Shown here one piece after another: positions 61,123-64,000 of a stretch of 64,000 bases of DNA. The stretch covers positions 8,246,976-8,310,975 of the forward strand of contig NW_020653945.1 in NCBI RefSeq assembly GCF_003589595.1. Direction: 5' to 3'. A model generated the notes under the pieces. It ran no database searches, was not told the origin of the DNA, and worked only from the letters and a program-made list of their open reading frames with translations. This stretch comes from Hyposmocoma kahamanoa (Eukaryota; Arthropoda; Insecta; Lepidoptera; Cosmopterigidae). A program made the translations under genes and the position numbers. Numbering within the stretch: the first letter of the stretch is position 1; each line of letters begins with the position of its first letter.

Positions 61123-61776
61123 GTCTAGCGCGTTCCTGTTCACACACTGAATTGAGCTGATTGCTCCTTAAGGATAACGTGGCAGTTGAGGACAACATAG
61201 TCACAGTGTTGTAGAATAATATAGATGCGGTATCTTGTACATATTTTTATGGATTATGAGTTCACACATTGGTTATAGTACTAGGAAAGGTGCACCTGAA
61301 GAAACAAAATTTTTGCCTTGTGTACCTACTAATTAATTTGATTAATCTTCTTCTTCTTATCATATCGATGGTATATACTATACTATTTAACTCTTATCGT
61401 ATCGATGGCATATACTATACTATTTAATTGTGGCCCAAAATACAACCACGCCGACCGCGTCACTAGCAGCCGTCGCTAAATTCTCACGCAAGCAGGTGGC
61501 ACGCAGGGCAAGAGATGGTCCATCGCTTAAATCGTATCTCATCTAGATTAGAATTTCAGACAAACCAATTGTCCTAATTCCCGGCAAACCTGAATTCGAT
61601 TCCTATTTAAAGGTTACCTACAGATGTGACGAATGCGCTGCAAATACGCCTGTGTACGAAAGTTACGTTGTGCGATCTGTTCGTGTGCCGTTCGCACGCC
61701 GCTTGCGCACCACATATATTAACATGTATTTAATAGCAGGCATGCAGCACGCGTACAGCGCGCGTGCAGTATGCCA

Positions 61777-61842
61777 GCAGCGCGTACGCGGCGCCCATGC
61801 AGCGCGTACGCGGCGCCCATGCAGCGCGTACGCGGCGCCTTC
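61777..61842. repeat. 22-bp minisatellite, three units
   Basis: Three tandem units begin gcagcgcgtacgcggcgc at 61777, 61799 and 61821. The first two are identical, the third diverges in its last bases. GC-rich island of CGCGTACGCG palindromes in AT-rich DNA. Confidence 0.85.
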
Positions 61843-62007
61843 GCCAGATCTGTAGGTACGCATCCAAAGACTTTCAGATCTTCCATGGTAATTCGTGTCA
61901 AGGTTTTTATTTGAACTATTCAGAATTCAAGTGCATTTTATTTTATTATCACAACTACAGTTAATTTATATTCTGTCCTCACATTATAATGTTTATTATA
62001 ATGCTTA

Positions 62008-62210
62008 AACTGCCTCCGTGGCCGAACGGTTACCATGCCGGACTGCCACGCGGAGGTTTGATTCCCGGGCCGAGAAATATTTGTACGGCTTACATTTATT
62101 TCTCTCGAGAGTTTCGGTGTTATTTGTGGTTGCTTATGTGTGTGTCCATGGCACCCGGACACAGGGTTTCCCTAGTGCGGGGCTATGTTGAGTGTGTACG
62201 TTATTTGTAT
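62008..62210 (+). repeat. family A tRNA-derived SINE, copy 5
   Basis: Head ctgcctccgtggccgaacgg. A short deletion removes part of the B box, leaving tttgattcccgggcc. Body and end as in the other copies. Confidence 0.75.
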
Positions 62211-62802
62211 ATTATTAAAAAATAAAATGCTTAATCGCCATTAAAGAGCAGAACAAGTTTCCTGTTTTCGATTTTTTTAATTTTTTCAGCCAGGTCATAA
62301 CAGTAAAACATAATTATAGTAAAATCTCTTTTCTCCAATGAAAAAAAATCAAAGTATTAGTAAGCTGAATTTTGTATTGCATGCAACCTCCTTGCTCGAT
62401 GAAATGACCGAGAATTATATCAAAATTAGAAATTGCTTTACGGCTTGAGGTTAATGAAGTGATTAAGTTTTAATTAAAACGATACGTTGAAATAAAGAAA
62501 ATTCAACGCAGATTTACTGCATAACTAGGAATGTTTTATCCGCTTCGTTTCGCAGCTCGGCAGAGTGTGTCAGTTAACAATAATGAAAATAAACGAGTAT
62601 ATCCTGTGTCCTCGCGAATTGACTTCTTTAGTATATTCGGTTGTACACGTCAACGAACAGCGAAATTACGTGTAATTCAATCTCTTTGTCTGGGTCAAGT
62701 TAGACAAGGTAAAGAAAAACAAGAACAAAATTTTAAAAGTTTACTAAAAGTATTTCAGTTACTTACGTTGTTAGCTTATTTAAGTGTAGGGTTTTGAAAA
62801 CC

Positions 62803-62805
<3 letters not shown>

Positions 62806-62840
<35 letters not shown>
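62806..62840. repeat. (TA)n microsatellite
   Basis: A run of about 14 TA units with a small break, next to the end of a family B element. Confidence 0.85.
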
Positions 62841-62842
<2 letters not shown>

Positions 62843-62929
62843 TTGAATCTTATTTTATTTGGCTATGGTTTAAAATGTAAATATTTTCCTTTTTTCCGAC
62901 ACACATGTCTTTCATGTATTATAAATATA

Positions 62930-63240
62930 TTACCGATGACCTGGTAAAAGTTGCAAGAATCCTTTGGATGCGAGAAGTTCATGACCGACAGTCAAGTCGT
63001 GCGCCTTGTGGTAAGCGACACTCCTGTCATTAACAATTGCAGTGCCACTCAGAGTTTTAAATCGCAAATATCTGAGGGGCCACTGCTCCCGTCGCCCTGA
63101 GACATAAGTTGACAAGTCCCAGGTGCCCGTAATTTCACTAGCATCCTTGCCCTTCAAAACCAGAACACAGTAATGCTCACATTACTGCTTGTTGGACTTC
63201 CCTGGACAAACTCTTTCACAACGAGCTCTACTGCTGCTAA
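62930..63240 (-). repeat. family B repeat, longest copy (inverted)
   Basis: The minus strand runs gtgaaagagtttgtccaggg, agcagtaatgtgagcattac, gctagtgaaattacgggcac, tgtcaacttatgtctcaggg, gtggcactgcaattgttaat, ggtcatgaacttctcgcatc. A 75-codon frame is open here but carries an in-frame TGA or TAA in the other copies. Confidence 0.7.
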
Positions 63241-63844
63241 GCTGTGGGTAAAACGAAGCGAAGTGGGTCGTAGATATCTTTATATAAAAATCCTTATACT
63301 TATCTACAGAAATTATCTTATCTAGAGAAGTAGGTAAATATCTTCTGTTTTATTTGGTACAAGTTAGTATCTACACATTTTCCTACTCATGTACACCCGT
63401 ATTCACTGTTCCCATACATCAATAAAAATTTATAGACATATTACTTATATCAGTTCCAGGAAATGATGAAGAACAAACTGGATAAATACATTGCTTAACT
63501 TGATACTTATGACTGTTAATTTACAGTGAGTTTTGTTCATTCGTAAATTACTTTTTAAAGGCATCCTATTTCCTGTATTTCAATAAGATTTAAAAAAGTT
63601 TTCTTTGTTCTACAAAAGCCGTTTTACTAAGAAAATATCACATAACACCGTTGAACCGCAGTCTTCAAAACCCTTCTGTGTGGTTACAGGTTGCACGAAA
63701 AACAAGGAACGCGTATCTTTTGTCTTTTACTCATCGAATTTGTGCGATTTTTTGCACTGTTATTGAATGCAATATTATTCCCTTAGCTAAAGACTTTAAG
63801 AGCTAATTTGAAGTAAAGCTTAATGTAAAAAACACAGGTTGTGG

Positions 63845-63956
63845 TTAAGGCGCACGAGACTCCTTCAATCCACTTTCTTTGTTCTCAAGCTGAATCGGCA
63901 CCTGTCGCACTTTGATATCCAAAGACTTATTTCCTTTCGATTTTCGGACGATCCAA
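63845..63956 (-). CDS. possible terminal exon of an unidentified gene
   Basis: After a good acceptor (aaatatattttag) a 36-codon frame reads WIVRKSKGNKSLDIKVRQ and PIQLENKESGLKESRAP to a TAA at 63847-63845. Codon content looks coding (Lys, Glu, Ser, Arg-rich) and the DNA is richer in GC than its flanks. The entry phase needs two bases from an upstream exon beyond the window. No family recognised. Confidence 0.35.
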
Positions 63957-64000
63957 CTAAAATATATTTTAACTCCGCATTGAAAAAGTTAATTATTTCG

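Noticed and set aside
61016..61204. Lipocalin start at 61204 (MTMLSSTATLS...)
   Set aside because: That frame does not give a signal peptide or join in phase. The ATG at 61122 gives MSPTIILLTLAFALPC and fits exon 2.
62930..63157. 75-codon minus-strand frame (GTWDLSTYVSG...) as a new gene
   Set aside because: It lies in a family B repeat. Other copies at 22560, 53950 and 54985 carry in-frame TGA or TAA just after the same STYVSG-like segment, so it is most likely a chance open frame in a repeat.

Overview
This is an animal nuclear window, AT-rich, with short exons, large introns and many transposable elements. Both conserved genes read as insect proteins. The repeats (tRNA-derived SINEs, mariner copies, CR1/Jockey-like 3' ends with a TTTGAC tail, a Penelope-like element) and the Bm1-like SINE tails suggest a moth or butterfly (Lepidoptera). 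I cannot name the species. A run of 100 Ns at 26418-26517 marks an assembly gap inside a TC microsatellite.

Left part (1-5.4 kb, minus strand): the N-terminal eight coding exons of a PRRC2/BAT2-family gene. The start codon is at 5369, all splice phases agree, and the reading frame is still open at base 1. Between 5.4 and 7.2 kb lies a divergent promoter region with a perfect CRE palindrome and an NRF-1-like site.

Centre (7.2-44.4 kb, plus strand): a complete dynamin (shibire) gene. Its exons encode the GTPase domain, stalk, PH domain, GED and proline-rich tail, about 912 residues in one reconstruction. Two nearly identical alternative first exons each carry the ATG and P-loop. Two in-frame microexons lie between the PH and GED regions, and there are three possible C-termini. 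The introns carry SINEs, MITEs, three perfect long hairpins, a decayed mariner, LINE fragments and a small Penelope-like GIY-YIG element bounded by 45-bp inverted repeats.

Right-centre (44.4-57.5 kb): gene-poor and dense in repeats. The striking structure is a nest at 48.5-51.3 kb: a MITE interrupted by a decayed mariner, itself interrupted by a second, unrelated mariner with an intact 339-residue transposase, matching terminal repeats and TA target duplications. A TATA-containing promoter and possible first exon lie at 46.5-46.8 kb.

Right part (57.5-61.2 kb, minus strand): a five-exon secreted lipocalin of about 224 residues. The last 150 bases hold a possible terminal exon of another minus-strand gene. 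The remainder is repeats and unassigned DNA. Dynamin acts in vesicle scission, PRRC2 in RNA and translation-related complexes, and the lipocalin is secreted; nothing suggests that they work together.
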